From: Aurantibacter sp034110465
GTDB taxonomy: Bacteria > Bacteroidota > Bacteroidia > Flavobacteriales > Flavobacteriaceae
Assembly (NCBI GenBank): GCA_034110465.1
Contig: JAWUZD010000002.1
Coordinates: forward strand, 34,836-98,835
Direction of reading: 5' to 3'
DNA: 64,000 bases
The translations under genes and the position numbers were made by a program. Each line of letters begins with the position of its first letter. Position 1 is the first letter of the stretch. The notes under the pieces are model-generated. The model was given only the letters and a program-made list of their open reading frames with translations. It was not told the origin of the DNA and searched no databases. Below are positions 18,535-27,858 of the stretch, piece after piece.

Positions 18535-18996
18535 TTATGCAATAATTACTGGTACAGATCTATCAAAATTAGTTGTAAAACAAATAAAAGAATCTGTTCC
18601 TGCAACACCTTCAATTTCGTGAACGTGATTGTATAAAATACTTCTTAAATGATCGTTGTCTTTAGAGTAAATTAAGACAAATATAGCATACTTTCCAGAT
18701 ACGTAATTACATTCGGTAACTTCTGGAATGGTTTGCAATGCCAATACTACTTTTTCTGCGTATCGTGCTTCTTTTAAACGAATTCCAACATAAGCTTTTG
18801 TACTGTAGCCTAATTTTTTCTCGTCTAGTATTAAATCAGCTTTTTTAATTAAACCATCATCTTTTAATTTTTTAATACGTTGATGTACTAAAGAGTTAGA
18901 AATATTAAGTTCTTGAGCTATTTTAGAAAATGCTTTTCTAGCATCCTTTTTTAGCGATAATAATATTTCTTGGTCTATATAATCAAGTTGACTCAT
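18535..18996 (-). CDS. Lrp/AsnC family transcriptional regulator
   Basis: 153 residues. The N-terminal winged helix-turn-helix (LDYIDQEILLSLKKDARKAF, ELNISNSLVHQRIKKLKDDGLI) is followed by an AsnC-type ligand-binding/RAM domain (TKAYVGIRL, PEVTECNYVSGKYAIFVLIY). Members sense amino acids. It sits upstream of the YdiJ-like dehydrogenase with only a few bases between them and is divergent from the DUF1338 gene. It probably controls both, most simply in response to lysine or a downstream acid; the ligand is inference. Confidence 0.93.
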   Translation of the reverse strand: MSQLDYIDQEILLSLKKDARKAFSKIAQELNISNSLVHQRIKKLKDDGLIKKADLILDEKKLGYSTKAYVGIRLKEARYAEKVVLALQTIPEVTECNYVSGKYAIFVLIYSKDNDHLRSILYNHVHEIEGVAGTDSFICFTTNFDRSVPVIIA

Positions 18997-19160
18997 TTCT
19001 ATTCATTTTAAAGTCTATAAAAACCAAACTAACACTATAACAACTTATAATAGATTGATTAAACAAAATAGACCCAATTGCGGAACAAAAATAACTTTTA
19101 TTTAACTATTAAAGAACTGATTTGACTTATTTTTACAGTAATAATAATCATATAACAAAA

Positions 19161-19967
19161 ATGACAACAACACAATTATTCGACAAATTATGGAATGAGT
19201 ACGTAGAACGTACGCCATCTGCGTTAAAAGTAAAAGATTTATTTGTAAACGAAGGAAATACTGTTTATAATGATCACGTTGCTTTTAGAACTTTTGATGA
19301 CCCAAGAGTAAATATTGATGTTTTAGCTACAGCTTTTTTAAATAATGGTTATGAATATGTAAACGATTACCATTTTGAAAAGAAAAAATTATATGCAAAA
19401 CATTATGCGCATAAAACAGATGAAAATGCACCTTTAGTATTTATTAGCCAATTAATTACATCTGAACTTTCTTATGAATTACAAGCTACAATTAAAAAAA
19501 CATTAGATCAAGTTGATTTTACTAAAGTTCCAGCTGAAGAATTAGTATTTAAAGGTCGACTATGGAATACACCAAATTTTGAAACTTATTCTAATTTATT
19601 AGAAGAGTCTGAATATGCTGGTTGGTTATATATCAATGGTTTCTGTTCTAATCACTTTACTGTGGATATTAACAAATTAGATACGTTTAAAACAATTAAA
19701 GAAGTCAATAGTTTTATTAAATCTAATGGTTTTGAAATGAATACTTCTGGTGGAGAAATTAAAGGAACGCCAGGTGATTATTTAGAACAATCAAGTATTT
19801 TAGCAGATAAATTCAAAGTAGAATTTGAAGAAGGTATTAAAGAAATTACTTCTTGTTACTACGAATTTGCCTACAGACATAATATGCCAAACGGTGAATT
19901 ATTTAAAGGCTTTATTGCAACTTCTGCAGACAAGATTTTTGAAAGTACAGATATGGTTTTGCAATAG
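19161..19967 (+). CDS. DUF1338 protein, probable 2-oxoadipate dioxygenase/decarboxylase (HglS-like)
   Basis: The start is set at the ATG 19161 (MTTTQLFDKLW); an upstream frame-open start at 19122 adds a non-conserved tail. 268 residues. Conserved DUF1338 elements: YNDHVAFRTF (metal-ligand His), GRLWNTPNFETYS, FCSNHFTVDI (second His) and a late Glu-rich ILADKFKVEFEEG. The family includes HglS, the Fe(II) enzyme that turns 2-oxoadipate into D-2-hydroxyglutarate in lysine catabolism. The divergent partner is a YdiJ-like enzyme that would oxidise that product, with an Lrp regulator between them. I infer function from family and context. Confidence 0.85.
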   Translation: MTTTQLFDKLWNEYVERTPSALKVKDLFVNEGNTVYNDHVAFRTFDDPRVNIDVLATAFLNNGYEYVNDYHFEKKKLYAKHYAHKTDENAPLVFISQLITSELSYELQATIKKTLDQVDFTKVPAEELVFKGRLWNTPNFETYSNLLEESEYAGWLYINGFCSNHFTVDINKLDTFKTIKEVNSFIKSNGFEMNTSGGEIKGTPGDYLEQSSILADKFKVEFEEGIKEITSCYYEFAYRHNMPNGELFKGFIATSADKIFESTDMVLQ

Positions 19968-20036
19968 TAATTAGGACAAACGCTTTTTTAATGTTTACCT
20001 TTAACGCTTAAATTATTTTTAATTAAACAAATACAT

Positions 20037-20510
20037 ATGAAAAAAGCAATAATTACATTTGGTATTATTATTGGAACAGTACTAACAATGAATGCTCAAG
20101 ACATCTCTAAAAATGCAATTGGGCTAAGACTTGGTGATAATGATGGTTTTGGAGGTGAAATTTCTTACCAACGTGCATTAGGAGATAGTAATAGATTAGA
20201 ATTAGATCTTGGAATTAGAAGCGGAAAAGGCTATAATGGTTTTAAAATTGCAGGTTTATACCAATGGGTTTGGAATATAGATGGCGGATTTAACTGGTAC
20301 GCTGGTGCTGGTGGAGGTTTATTTTCTGTAAGTCCAGACGCAGGAGATAGTAAATCTTTTATATTTGGAGCAGGTGATATTGGAATTGAATATAATTTTG
20401 ACTTTCCTCTTGTAATATCTTTAGATGCTAGACCAGAAATATATTTTGATGATTTAGCTGACGATTTTGATATATTTGATATTGCTTTAGGTATTAGATA
20501 CCAATTTTAA
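20037..20510 (+). CDS. Small outer-membrane beta-barrel protein
   Basis: 157 residues with a type I signal peptide (MKKAIITFGIIIGTVL, cleavage after NAQ) and about eight amphipathic strands rich in Gly and aromatic residues. It ends in IALGIRYQF, with a C-terminal Phe as in outer-membrane barrels. This resembles OmpW/OmpA-barrel-size porin-like proteins; cargo or function is unknown. A strong terminator follows. Confidence 0.8.
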   Translation: MKKAIITFGIIIGTVLTMNAQDISKNAIGLRLGDNDGFGGEISYQRALGDSNRLELDLGIRSGKGYNGFKIAGLYQWVWNIDGGFNWYAGAGGGLFSVSPDAGDSKSFIFGAGDIGIEYNFDFPLVISLDARPEIYFDDLADDFDIFDIALGIRYQF

Positions 20511-20532
20511 TAGCATATTTTTATTAAAGCTA

Positions 20533-20567
20533 AAAAGGTTGAGAAATTAAATTCTCAACCTTTTTTA
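20533..20567. terminator. Bidirectional terminator between the beta-barrel gene and bshA
   Basis: The inverted repeat AAAAAGGTTGAGAA / TTCTCAACCTTTTTT with a TTAAA loop is flanked by A and T runs. It starts 22 bases after the barrel-gene stop and overlaps the final codons of the convergent bshA. Confidence 0.88.
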
Positions 20568-21692
20568 TTTATTATCAATTGCTTTTTTATAAATAGCTTC
20601 ATATTGAGGAACAATAGTTCCAATTCCAAACTTAGAAGCTTGTTGTTTAGCGTTCAACTTAAATTGTTTTAATACCACATCATCTTTTAATATTGAAATG
20701 GCATTTTTACTCATTTGATCAACATCTCCAACATTACTTAGATAGCCTGAAAACCCTTGATGGTTAACTTCAGGAATTCCTCCAGCATTACTTGATATAA
20801 CAGGAACACCAGATGCCATAGCTTCTAAAGCAGACAGACCAAAACTTTCTGTTTTACTTGGCAATAAAAACAAATCACTAAAACAGAGAATTCTATCAAT
20901 TTCATTGCTATTTCCTACAAAAACAACTTTATCAGAAATGTTTAATTCACTACATTGTAATTCTGCTTTTTCACGTTCTGGTCCTTCTCCAACCATTATT
21001 AGTTTTGAAGGCATTTCTTTTTGAATGTTATTAAAAATGTTAATCACATCCGGAATACGTTTTACAGGTCTTAAATTACTAATATGAGTTATTATACGCT
21101 CATTGTCATTTGCCATAACACTACGTTGGCATTCTGTAAAACCATATTGATATTTATTTAAGTCAATAAAATTGGTAACTACATCAATTTCATTTTTAAT
21201 ATCGAATAATCGAAGCGTATCGTCTTTTAAACTTTGAGAAACTGTAGTTACGGCATTAGATTTATTAATACTAAATGTTACTGCTGGTTTATAAAATGGA
21301 TGATTTCCAACTAACGTTATGTCAGTTCCATGCAAAGTTGTTACAATTGGAACAAAAATCCCGTCTTCTAATAACATTTTTTGAGCCATATAAGCCGCAT
21401 AAGCGTGCGGAATAGCATAATGAACGTGCATTACTTCAATTCCGTGAAGCTTTACCATATCTACTAATTTACTGGACAAAGCTAACTCGTAAGGCTGATA
21501 ATGAAATAATGGATATTCTGGCACGTGTACTTCGTGAAAGTGGACGTTTTTATTCAGTAAATCTAAACGAACTGGCTGATTATAAGTTATAAAATGAATT
21601 TGATGTCCGCGTTTTGATAGCTCTAAACCTAATTCCGTTGCTACAACGCCACTTCCACCAAATGTTGGATAACATACAATAGCTATTTTCAT
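20565..21692 (-). CDS. bshA: N-acetyl-alpha-D-glucosaminyl L-malate synthase BshA
   Basis: 375 residues, GT4 glycosyltransferase. BshA features: the N-terminal MKIAIVCYPTFGGSGVVATELG, the QIHFITYNQPVRLD segment, MHVHYAIPHAYAAYMA, the TTLHGTDITLVG acceptor loop, VTTVSQSLKDDT, and the C-terminal donor motif ESFGLSALEAMASGVPVISS with ExxxxxxxE. It makes GlcNAc-malate from UDP-GlcNAc and L-malate, the first step of bacillithiol synthesis, which Bacteroidetes share with Firmicutes. No bshB or bshC is in the window. Follows the GH3 fusion gene on the same strand after 51 bases. Confidence 0.95.
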   Translation of the reverse strand: MKIAIVCYPTFGGSGVVATELGLELSKRGHQIHFITYNQPVRLDLLNKNVHFHEVHVPEYPLFHYQPYELALSSKLVDMVKLHGIEVMHVHYAIPHAYAAYMAQKMLLEDGIFVPIVTTLHGTDITLVGNHPFYKPAVTFSINKSNAVTTVSQSLKDDTLRLFDIKNEIDVVTNFIDLNKYQYGFTECQRSVMANDNERIITHISNLRPVKRIPDVINIFNNIQKEMPSKLIMVGEGPEREKAELQCSELNISDKVVFVGNSNEIDRILCFSDLFLLPSKTESFGLSALEAMASGVPVISSNAGGIPEVNHQGFSGYLSNVGDVDQMSKNAISILKDDVVLKQFKLNAKQQASKFGIGTIVPQYEAIYKKAIDNK

Positions 21693-21743
21693 AAAAGTAA
21701 ATTAATTTTTAATTGTTAATAATTGATGTTTCATTTTAAATTA

Positions 21744-24662
21744 TTACTCAATAATAGCATTATAAATAACCTCTTGAATATTAGTACGAATATTTTCTCT
21801 TAGCAAGTGATTTGTTCCAGCATTTGGATACGTTCTATTTGCTAAAAAAATATACACAATTTCCTTTTCTGGATCTGCCCAAGCATACGTTCCTGTAAAT
21901 CCAGAATGTCCAAAACTTTTCATAGATAAACAACCACAGGTTGGTCCAGATTCTCCTAACTGCGGTTTATCAAACCCAATACCTCTTCTATTATCTGCCG
22001 AGCAGTAATAACAGGTATTATATTTGTCAATAGTTTCTGGAGAAAAATAACGTTTACCACCATAATAACCTTTCTGCAAATACATTTGCATTAATTTTGC
22101 CATATCGTTGGCATTGCTAAAAATTCCTGCGTGTCCACCAACGCCACCTTGCATTGCTGCTCCCATATCGTGGACGTAACCTTTTACTTCTTTAAATCTA
22201 AAATAATCATCAATTTCTGTAGGTATTATTCTATTATCATCAATTTTACCAACTGGATTATACGTGGTATTATTTAATCCTAACGATTTATAAAAATGAT
22301 CTTGAACCAATTCATCTAATCCTTTATTATAATGTTTTTCGATATATTTTTTTAAGATGTAATATGGTAAATCGCTATATCTGTAACGCAAACGCGATAA
22401 TAAATCTGTGTCTTTTATAATTCCGAAAATAGAATCGTTGTAATCCTTTCGCATATATAAATTTTCATCTACTTTTAAACTAAATTGTTTTGTTTTTGTT
22501 TTACTATAATATTCAGATGACGGTTTTTTAGTTACAGAATCTAATGTTGCTGTATAAAAAGGAATCCAAGGCTTTAGTTTTGCGTAATGAGATAACATTT
22601 TACGCAACGTAATATTGGCTTTATTAGAACCTTTTAATTCTGGTAAAATATCTTTTAATTTGGTGTTTAAATTTATAATACCTTTTTCGTCTAACTCCAT
22701 TATTAATGGTAATGTAGCCGTTATTTTTGTTAGTGAAGCAATGTCATATACATCGTTAAATTGCACTTTGTTATCAGATTCATAGGTGTGTTTACCAAAG
22801 TTTTTATTATAAACAACTTTACCTTTTCGTGCTACAATTAACTGTATTCCAGGTGTCATTTTCGCATTTACTGCATGATTTGCAATAGAGTCAATTCTAT
22901 TTAATATTTCTGAATTCATACCTACACGTTCTGGAGTAGTATATCCTAAACGAGAAATTGCATTGTATGTTTTTCCTGAACACACATTTAAATCATTACC
23001 AACAGATACTGGTAAAGTTCCTTTTGCTGCAATAGATCCAAATAAAAGCTGAGCCGATTTTTGTTGTGCTACAGCACTATTTTGATAACTAACCACAATA
23101 GCCTCTATATTAGTAATAGTTGCAATATCTAATAATGCGTACGGTTTTGTAAATATGTTAAGAATTACATTATTAGTTCTAGATATTTCATATAACCAAA
23201 CCAACTCTTTATTAGAAAACTGATGATCTTTCCAAGGACTATCGTTAGACTTATGGAATCCTACAATTACAGTATTGTATTTTTTTAATTTAGTTATTAA
23301 ACCATCTAAATTATCATCTTGCTCATAAGTTACTTTGGTGTATTTATTTAGTTCCTCTAAAAATGGTTTATAATCACTATCACCTAAATTTACATAGGCA
23401 AATTGTTTATTCTCTAATTTCTTAAACGGCAAAATATTAAATGAATCTTTTGCAACAGTAATAGCATTTTCGATTAATTCCTCATATAAATTAGCATCTT
23501 TTTTACGATTTAAATCTTCTACAAGATTATGTATTCCAATTGGAGAATAATTATGTAATCCAACTTTATACTTTGCCATTAAAACTTTCTTTACAGAATG
23601 TGCCAAACGGTTTTCGTTAATTGATCCATTTTGATAAGCTTCTCTAATTTTAGAAATTCCAGTAGAAACGTCTTCACTCATTAACATCACATCATTTCCT
23701 GCTAAAAAAGCTGCTAAATCGATATCTCCTGGCGAACTAAAATTAGCTACACCTTTCATTCCTAAAGCATCGGTAAATATTAAACCTTTAAAACGTAATT
23801 TTTGTTTTAAGATTCCTGTAACTATATTTTCTGAAATTGAAGATGGATAACCATCACGAGATTCTAAACTTGGAATGTTTAAATGCGCTACCATAACACT
23901 AGATAAACCTTTGCTAATTAATTTTCGATAAGGATATAGTTCTATAGAATCTATGCGTTTTTCTGAAAAATCTACCGTTGGTAATGTTTTATGCGAATCT
24001 GTTTCTGTATCTCCATGACCAGGAAAATGTTTTGCATTAGCTAAAACACCAACACTTTGCATTCCTGACATAAAAGCCAATGCTTTTTCGGTAACATTAT
24101 CTCTATCTTCTCCAAAAGAACGATTTCCAATAATTGGATTTCGTGGATTGGTATTAATATCTACTACTGGTGCAAAATTAAAATGTATACCTAAACGTTT
24201 ACAATGTTCTCCTAATTGTCTTCCTGTTTGTTCTATTAATTTGGGATCTTTAATAGCGCCAAGTGTCATATTCCAAGGAAAAGAAAAAGTAGAATCTAAA
24301 CGCATAGATAAACCCCATTCTGCATCCATTCCAACAAGTAGTGGAATCTTAGATAAAGCTTGTAAATTATTATTTAATTTGGCTTGTCTAACTGGTCCAC
24401 CTTTTGAGTAAATTATTCCTCCAATATTATAATCTCTAATTAACGCAACATTCTTTCTGTGAGTTTCTGCATCTTGATTAGAGAATATTTGTATCATATA
24501 CAATTGTCCAATCTTTTCGTTAAGATTCAACGTATTGTAAACACTATCTACCCATTTTTTTTGAGCTTCGGGTTTAGAAGCCAATAATGGATTTGGTGTA
24601 TTTTGAGAATATGAAGTATATATGGTAACTACCGAAAACAGTAGCATTAGTGAATTTCGCAT
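21744..24662 (-). CDS. GH3 N-acetylglucosaminidase fused to a serine beta-lactamase-type hydrolase
   Basis: 972 residues. Signal peptide MRNSLMLLFSVVTIYTSYSQ. The GH3 domain (about 30-390) has the NagZ-type KHFPGHGDTETDSHKTLP His-Asp loop and FTDALGMKGV with the nucleophile Asp. A GH3 C-terminal domain follows (about 390-570). A beta-lactamase/penicillin-binding-type hydrolase occupies about 590-970, with the SLTKITATL S-x-x-K motif, a YSD second motif and GHSGFTGT as the third. The fusion is common in Bacteroidetes and is expected to act on peptidoglycan in the periplasm: sugar removal plus peptide or ester cleavage. The substrate of the second domain is unknown. Confidence 0.92.
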   Translation of the reverse strand: MRNSLMLLFSVVTIYTSYSQNTPNPLLASKPEAQKKWVDSVYNTLNLNEKIGQLYMIQIFSNQDAETHRKNVALIRDYNIGGIIYSKGGPVRQAKLNNNLQALSKIPLLVGMDAEWGLSMRLDSTFSFPWNMTLGAIKDPKLIEQTGRQLGEHCKRLGIHFNFAPVVDINTNPRNPIIGNRSFGEDRDNVTEKALAFMSGMQSVGVLANAKHFPGHGDTETDSHKTLPTVDFSEKRIDSIELYPYRKLISKGLSSVMVAHLNIPSLESRDGYPSSISENIVTGILKQKLRFKGLIFTDALGMKGVANFSSPGDIDLAAFLAGNDVMLMSEDVSTGISKIREAYQNGSINENRLAHSVKKVLMAKYKVGLHNYSPIGIHNLVEDLNRKKDANLYEELIENAITVAKDSFNILPFKKLENKQFAYVNLGDSDYKPFLEELNKYTKVTYEQDDNLDGLITKLKKYNTVIVGFHKSNDSPWKDHQFSNKELVWLYEISRTNNVILNIFTKPYALLDIATITNIEAIVVSYQNSAVAQQKSAQLLFGSIAAKGTLPVSVGNDLNVCSGKTYNAISRLGYTTPERVGMNSEILNRIDSIANHAVNAKMTPGIQLIVARKGKVVYNKNFGKHTYESDNKVQFNDVYDIASLTKITATLPLIMELDEKGIINLNTKLKDILPELKGSNKANITLRKMLSHYAKLKPWIPFYTATLDSVTKKPSSEYYSKTKTKQFSLKVDENLYMRKDYNDSIFGIIKDTDLLSRLRYRYSDLPYYILKKYIEKHYNKGLDELVQDHFYKSLGLNNTTYNPVGKIDDNRIIPTEIDDYFRFKEVKGYVHDMGAAMQGGVGGHAGIFSNANDMAKLMQMYLQKGYYGGKRYFSPETIDKYNTCYYCSADNRRGIGFDKPQLGESGPTCGCLSMKSFGHSGFTGTYAWADPEKEIVYIFLANRTYPNAGTNHLLRENIRTNIQEVIYNAIIE

Positions 24663-24854
24663 AAAAATTAGTTTGATTCAGAGTTGTATAAACTAAATCT
24701 ATGCCAAATTAGTATTTCTAGCCTTTTAAATAAAGCCTTTTATGTATATTTTATGAAGAAAGTTGTTAACTTTTAGATTGTTTGAGTTTATCATAATTTC
24801 ATCTTTACTGGTTTCTAATATAGTTTTCTACTTAGAAAATCGAAAGTGTAAAAT

Positions 24855-26078
24855 TTACTCTATCAAATCTATATGTCTATCGTGATAACCTAAAAGATAT
24901 AAAACGCCATCTAATCCAATACTTGAAATTGCACTTTGTACATTGTCTTTTACTTTAGGTTTTGCGTGAAAAGCAATACCTAAACCTGCAAGATTTAGCA
25001 TTGGCAAATCATTAGCACCATCGCCAACTGCAATAGTTTGGCTAATATTTATGCCTTCTTGTTTTGCTATTTCTCTAAGGTATTCTGCTTTTTTGTCTCC
25101 GTCAACAATTTCGCCTAAATAATTACCAGTTAATAAACCATCTTTTATTTCTAACTGATTAGCAAATACATAATCTATACCTAATTCTTTTTGTAAATAA
25201 TGTCCAAAATAAGTAAATCCACCAGAAAGAATTGCAGTTTTAAATCCGTAAGATTTTAACGTATCTATTAAACGTTTTGCACCTTTTGTAATAGGTAAAT
25301 TAACGGCAACATCTTGTAAAACATCTTCGCTAAGACCTTTTAGAAGTTTCATACGTTGCTTAAAACTTTGATTAAAGTCAATTTCACCTTGCATAGCAGA
25401 TTCTGTAATTGCCTTTACTTCTGCTCCAACGCCTGCTAATTCTGCTAACTCATCTATAACTTCGGTTTGGATTAAGGTAGAATCCATATCAAAACACACT
25501 AAACGTCTGTTTCTACGGTAAATATTATCTTCTTGAAAGGCAATATCTACATCTAACTCTTTAGAAATCTGCATAAACTTAGCTGTGATTTCTGATTTAT
25601 CTTTTATAGCGCCACGAATAGATAATTGAATAGAAGCTCTTGGATAATCGTCTTTTTTAACTAAAGAGGTTCGTCCTGTTAAACGCTTGATAGCATCTAT
25701 GTTTAGATTTTTATCTGAAATAACCTTAGTCACTTCTGATATTGATTTTGCTGCTAATTTCTCTCCTAAAATGGTTACAATGTATCTGTCTTTACCTTGA
25801 AGATTTACCCATTTCTCGTAATCATCCAAAGAGATAGGATTAAATTTTGCAGAAACACCTAACTCGTAAGATTTGAATAATAACTCTTTTAAAACCGCTG
25901 CTGACTTATCTCCAGATTCGATCTGAAATAAAATTCCTAATGATAATGTATTGTGAATATTTGCTTGACCAATATCTAATACTTTTGCATTATAATCTGC
26001 TAAAACATTAGTCAAAGAAGCTGTTAAACCTGGTTTATCTTGTCCTGAAATATTTAATAAAAAGATATCGCTTGCCAT
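24855..26078 (-). CDS. serB: Phosphoserine phosphatase with N-terminal ACT domains
   Basis: 407 residues. Two ACT-like domains (about 1-170; LNISGQDKPGLTASLTNVLADY opens the first) precede a HAD phosphatase. HAD motifs: CFDMDSTLIQTEVIDELAEL with the nucleophile and acid Asp, ILSGGFTYFG, and VGDGANDLPML. It releases serine from phosphoserine; the ACT domains probably sense serine. ATG start at 26078. The next upstream gene, 35 bases away, is co-directional. Confidence 0.94.
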   Translation of the reverse strand: MASDIFLLNISGQDKPGLTASLTNVLADYNAKVLDIGQANIHNTLSLGILFQIESGDKSAAVLKELLFKSYELGVSAKFNPISLDDYEKWVNLQGKDRYIVTILGEKLAAKSISEVTKVISDKNLNIDAIKRLTGRTSLVKKDDYPRASIQLSIRGAIKDKSEITAKFMQISKELDVDIAFQEDNIYRRNRRLVCFDMDSTLIQTEVIDELAELAGVGAEVKAITESAMQGEIDFNQSFKQRMKLLKGLSEDVLQDVAVNLPITKGAKRLIDTLKSYGFKTAILSGGFTYFGHYLQKELGIDYVFANQLEIKDGLLTGNYLGEIVDGDKKAEYLREIAKQEGINISQTIAVGDGANDLPMLNLAGLGIAFHAKPKVKDNVQSAISSIGLDGVLYLLGYHDRHIDLIE

Positions 26079-26113
26079 TTATACTGGTGTTTTATAGCAA
26101 TTAGAATTATTAC

Positions 26114-26596
26114 CTAAAAGAATCTGTTATGCCAAGACTCGCTTGCTGGAATTTCCCAAGCTTCGTCTAATTCACCTTTTGTATTTACTAAATTATTGAA
26201 CACAATTGTTTTTCCAGTAACAGCTCTATCTTTGGCCATTTTCTTAAAGTCGATTAATGTTTTATACGCTACGAAATCGCCTTGCTTATAAGAAACATTC
26301 ATTTTGTCCATTAAATCTACGCTATAGTCTTTTTCTAACTGCTGAATAAAATGAACCGATGCGTCTATAGAACAACCAGTAGCTGTTTGATTTGCCTGAT
26401 TTACACCAAGAATAATAAAACGTTTATATCGTATTTCGAATCCAGCTTCTAAACCAGTTCCGTGAGCTGCCCAATTTTCTACAAATAGGTTCAATTTAGA
26501 CGTAATTTCTTCAAATTCGTTATCTGAAAACGAGCGATTTGCTTGGTAAATCCAAATTTTAGATTCTTCTGTTAATGTATTAAAGTCTACTAACAC
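26114..26596 (-). CDS. Conserved Bacteroidetes protein of unknown function
   Basis: 160 residues, starting at a GTG (MLVDFNTLTEESKIWIYQAN). The sequence is often labelled ABC transporter ATPase in databases, but I see no Walker A, signature or Walker B motif, so that name is not supported. The GSHxxxxRFF-like end (ASESWHNRFF) and IWIYQANRSFSDNEF are conserved-looking. Cytoplasmic by composition. It is the last of a co-directional run that begins at the Fe-S protein at 27803. Confidence 0.7.
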   Translation of the reverse strand: MLVDFNTLTEESKIWIYQANRSFSDNEFEEITSKLNLFVENWAAHGTGLEAGFEIRYKRFIILGVNQANQTATGCSIDASVHFIQQLEKDYSVDLMDKMNVSYKQGDFVAYKTLIDFKKMAKDRAVTGKTIVFNNLVNTKGELDEAWEIPASESWHNRFF

Positions 26597-26618
26597 GTGA
26601 TTTTATTTTAGTACTAAA

Positions 26619-26813
26619 TTAATTATCTTTTTTATGCTTTCTATAAGCCAAATAACTATTAAATATTCCAAAAAACACAAAATGCATTAAGAATTTGAAC
26701 AATGAAAAAGGTTCATCGTTGTAATAGTCGAAACCTAACATAATTAAAGCAAAAACTAAACCTGCAATTAATCCAGAGTATATAAAAGGCTTGTATTTGT
26801 TATAGATTTCCAT
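26619..26813 (-). CDS. Small two-helix membrane protein
   Basis: 64 residues with two hydrophobic helices (about 9-27 and 38-54) and a basic tail YRKHKKDN. It is packed two bases after the next upstream small membrane gene and 22 bases before the 26114-26596 gene. Tight packing and the order in the run make it credible despite its size. Function unknown. Confidence 0.65.
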   Translation of the reverse strand: MEIYNKYKPFIYSGLIAGLVFALIMLGFDYYNDEPFSLFKFLMHFVFFGIFNSYLAYRKHKKDN

Positions 26814-26815
26814 TT

Positions 26816-27001
26816 TTATAAGTCAATTTTATGTTTTGTGCCTTTTTTACCAAAGAAATAACCCACAAGAAAAAATAGTGCTAAATTTATTACCGTATTT
26901 AACCAAGTAAAATCTGCACCTCTAAAATGATTAATTAATGTTACAATAAAAGTACCAACAATTGAAAAAGCTATTCCGGATAAAATGCGTTGTTTCTTCA
27001 T
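26816..27001 (-). CDS. Small two-helix membrane protein
   Basis: 61 residues. Basic start MKKQRI, two hydrophobic helices (about 8-24 and 35-51), then a glycine/lysine tail GKKGTKHKIDL. It sits 10 bases after the Fe-S protein gene and 2 bases before the similar 64-residue protein. The pair may form a hetero-oligomer; that is a guess from size and adjacency. Confidence 0.65.
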   Translation of the reverse strand: MKKQRILSGIAFSIVGTFIVTLINHFRGADFTWLNTVINLALFFLVGYFFGKKGTKHKIDL

Positions 27002-27011
27002 TATTTAATAG

Positions 27012-27803
27012 TTACAAACCTTTAGCTTCTGCTATTAGTTCTGCAATGTCTTTAACAACAATACTATTTTCTTTTTCTTTAAATTTAATACCATCACTCA
27101 TCATAGTATTGCAGTATGGACAACCAGTTGCAATAATATCTGGTTTTGTTTCTAACGCATCTTCAGTTCTTAACACGTTAATATCCATTTGTCCTGGTTC
27201 TGGTTCTTTAAACATTTGTGCGCCACCAGCACCACAACATAATGCGGTGTTTTTAGAACGTTTCATTTCTACTAAAGTCGCTTTAGTTTTTGCTAAAACA
27301 TCTCTTGGTGCGTTATATTCGTTATTTGCTCTTCCTAAGTAACAAGGATCGTGAAATGTAATACGTTTACCTTTAAAGGTATCTTCTGTAACTTCTAATC
27401 TTCCAGAATCTAACAACTCTTTTATAAATTGTGTATGATGAACAACATCGTAAGTTCCACCTAATCCGGGATATTCATTTTTTAAGCAGTTAAACGAATG
27501 TGGATCGCAAGTCACAATTTTTTTTACTTCGTAGCCATTAAGAAGTTCTATATTCATTACAGCTTGCATTTGAAACAAAAATTCGTTTCCAGCTCTTTTT
27601 GCAATATCTCCCGTACAACTTTCTTCGGTTCCTAAAACGGCAAAATCTACATTAGCTTTATTTAATAGCTTAACAAAGGCTTTAGTTATTTTTTTTGCTC
27701 TATCGTCGTAACTTCCAGCAGAACCAACCCAAAATAAAATTTCTGGTTGCTTTCCTTCTGCCATTAATTCTGCCATAGTTGGCACGTTTAGTTGATCGCT
27801 CAT
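27012..27803 (-). CDS. CCG-domain Fe-S protein (HdrB/LutA-like)
   Basis: 263 residues with two cysteine-rich CCG domains. The first has VTCDPHSFNCLKNEYP and an ESCTG element; the second has DPCYLGRANNEYNAPR and ALCCGAGGAQMFKEPEPG, then TGCPYCNTM. These bind non-cubane or 4Fe-4S clusters in HdrB, GlpC and LutA proteins. Its partner is probably the HdrC-like membrane Fe-S protein encoded upstream at 28276-29592. Together they may pass electrons from an unknown donor to quinone. ATG start at 27803. Confidence 0.88.
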   Translation of the reverse strand: MSDQLNVPTMAELMAEGKQPEILFWVGSAGSYDDRAKKITKAFVKLLNKANVDFAVLGTEESCTGDIAKRAGNEFLFQMQAVMNIELLNGYEVKKIVTCDPHSFNCLKNEYPGLGGTYDVVHHTQFIKELLDSGRLEVTEDTFKGKRITFHDPCYLGRANNEYNAPRDVLAKTKATLVEMKRSKNTALCCGAGGAQMFKEPEPGQMDINVLRTEDALETKPDIIATGCPYCNTMMSDGIKFKEKENSIVVKDIAELIAEAKGL

Positions 27804-27858
27804 ATTATTTTAAGTTAAAAGTTAAATAGTTTAACTGTTAAAAGTTAAACTTAACTTA

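Noticed and set aside
26114..26596. ABC transporter ATPase, the usual database label for this family
   Set aside because: No Walker A, signature or Walker B motif is present in the 160 residues.
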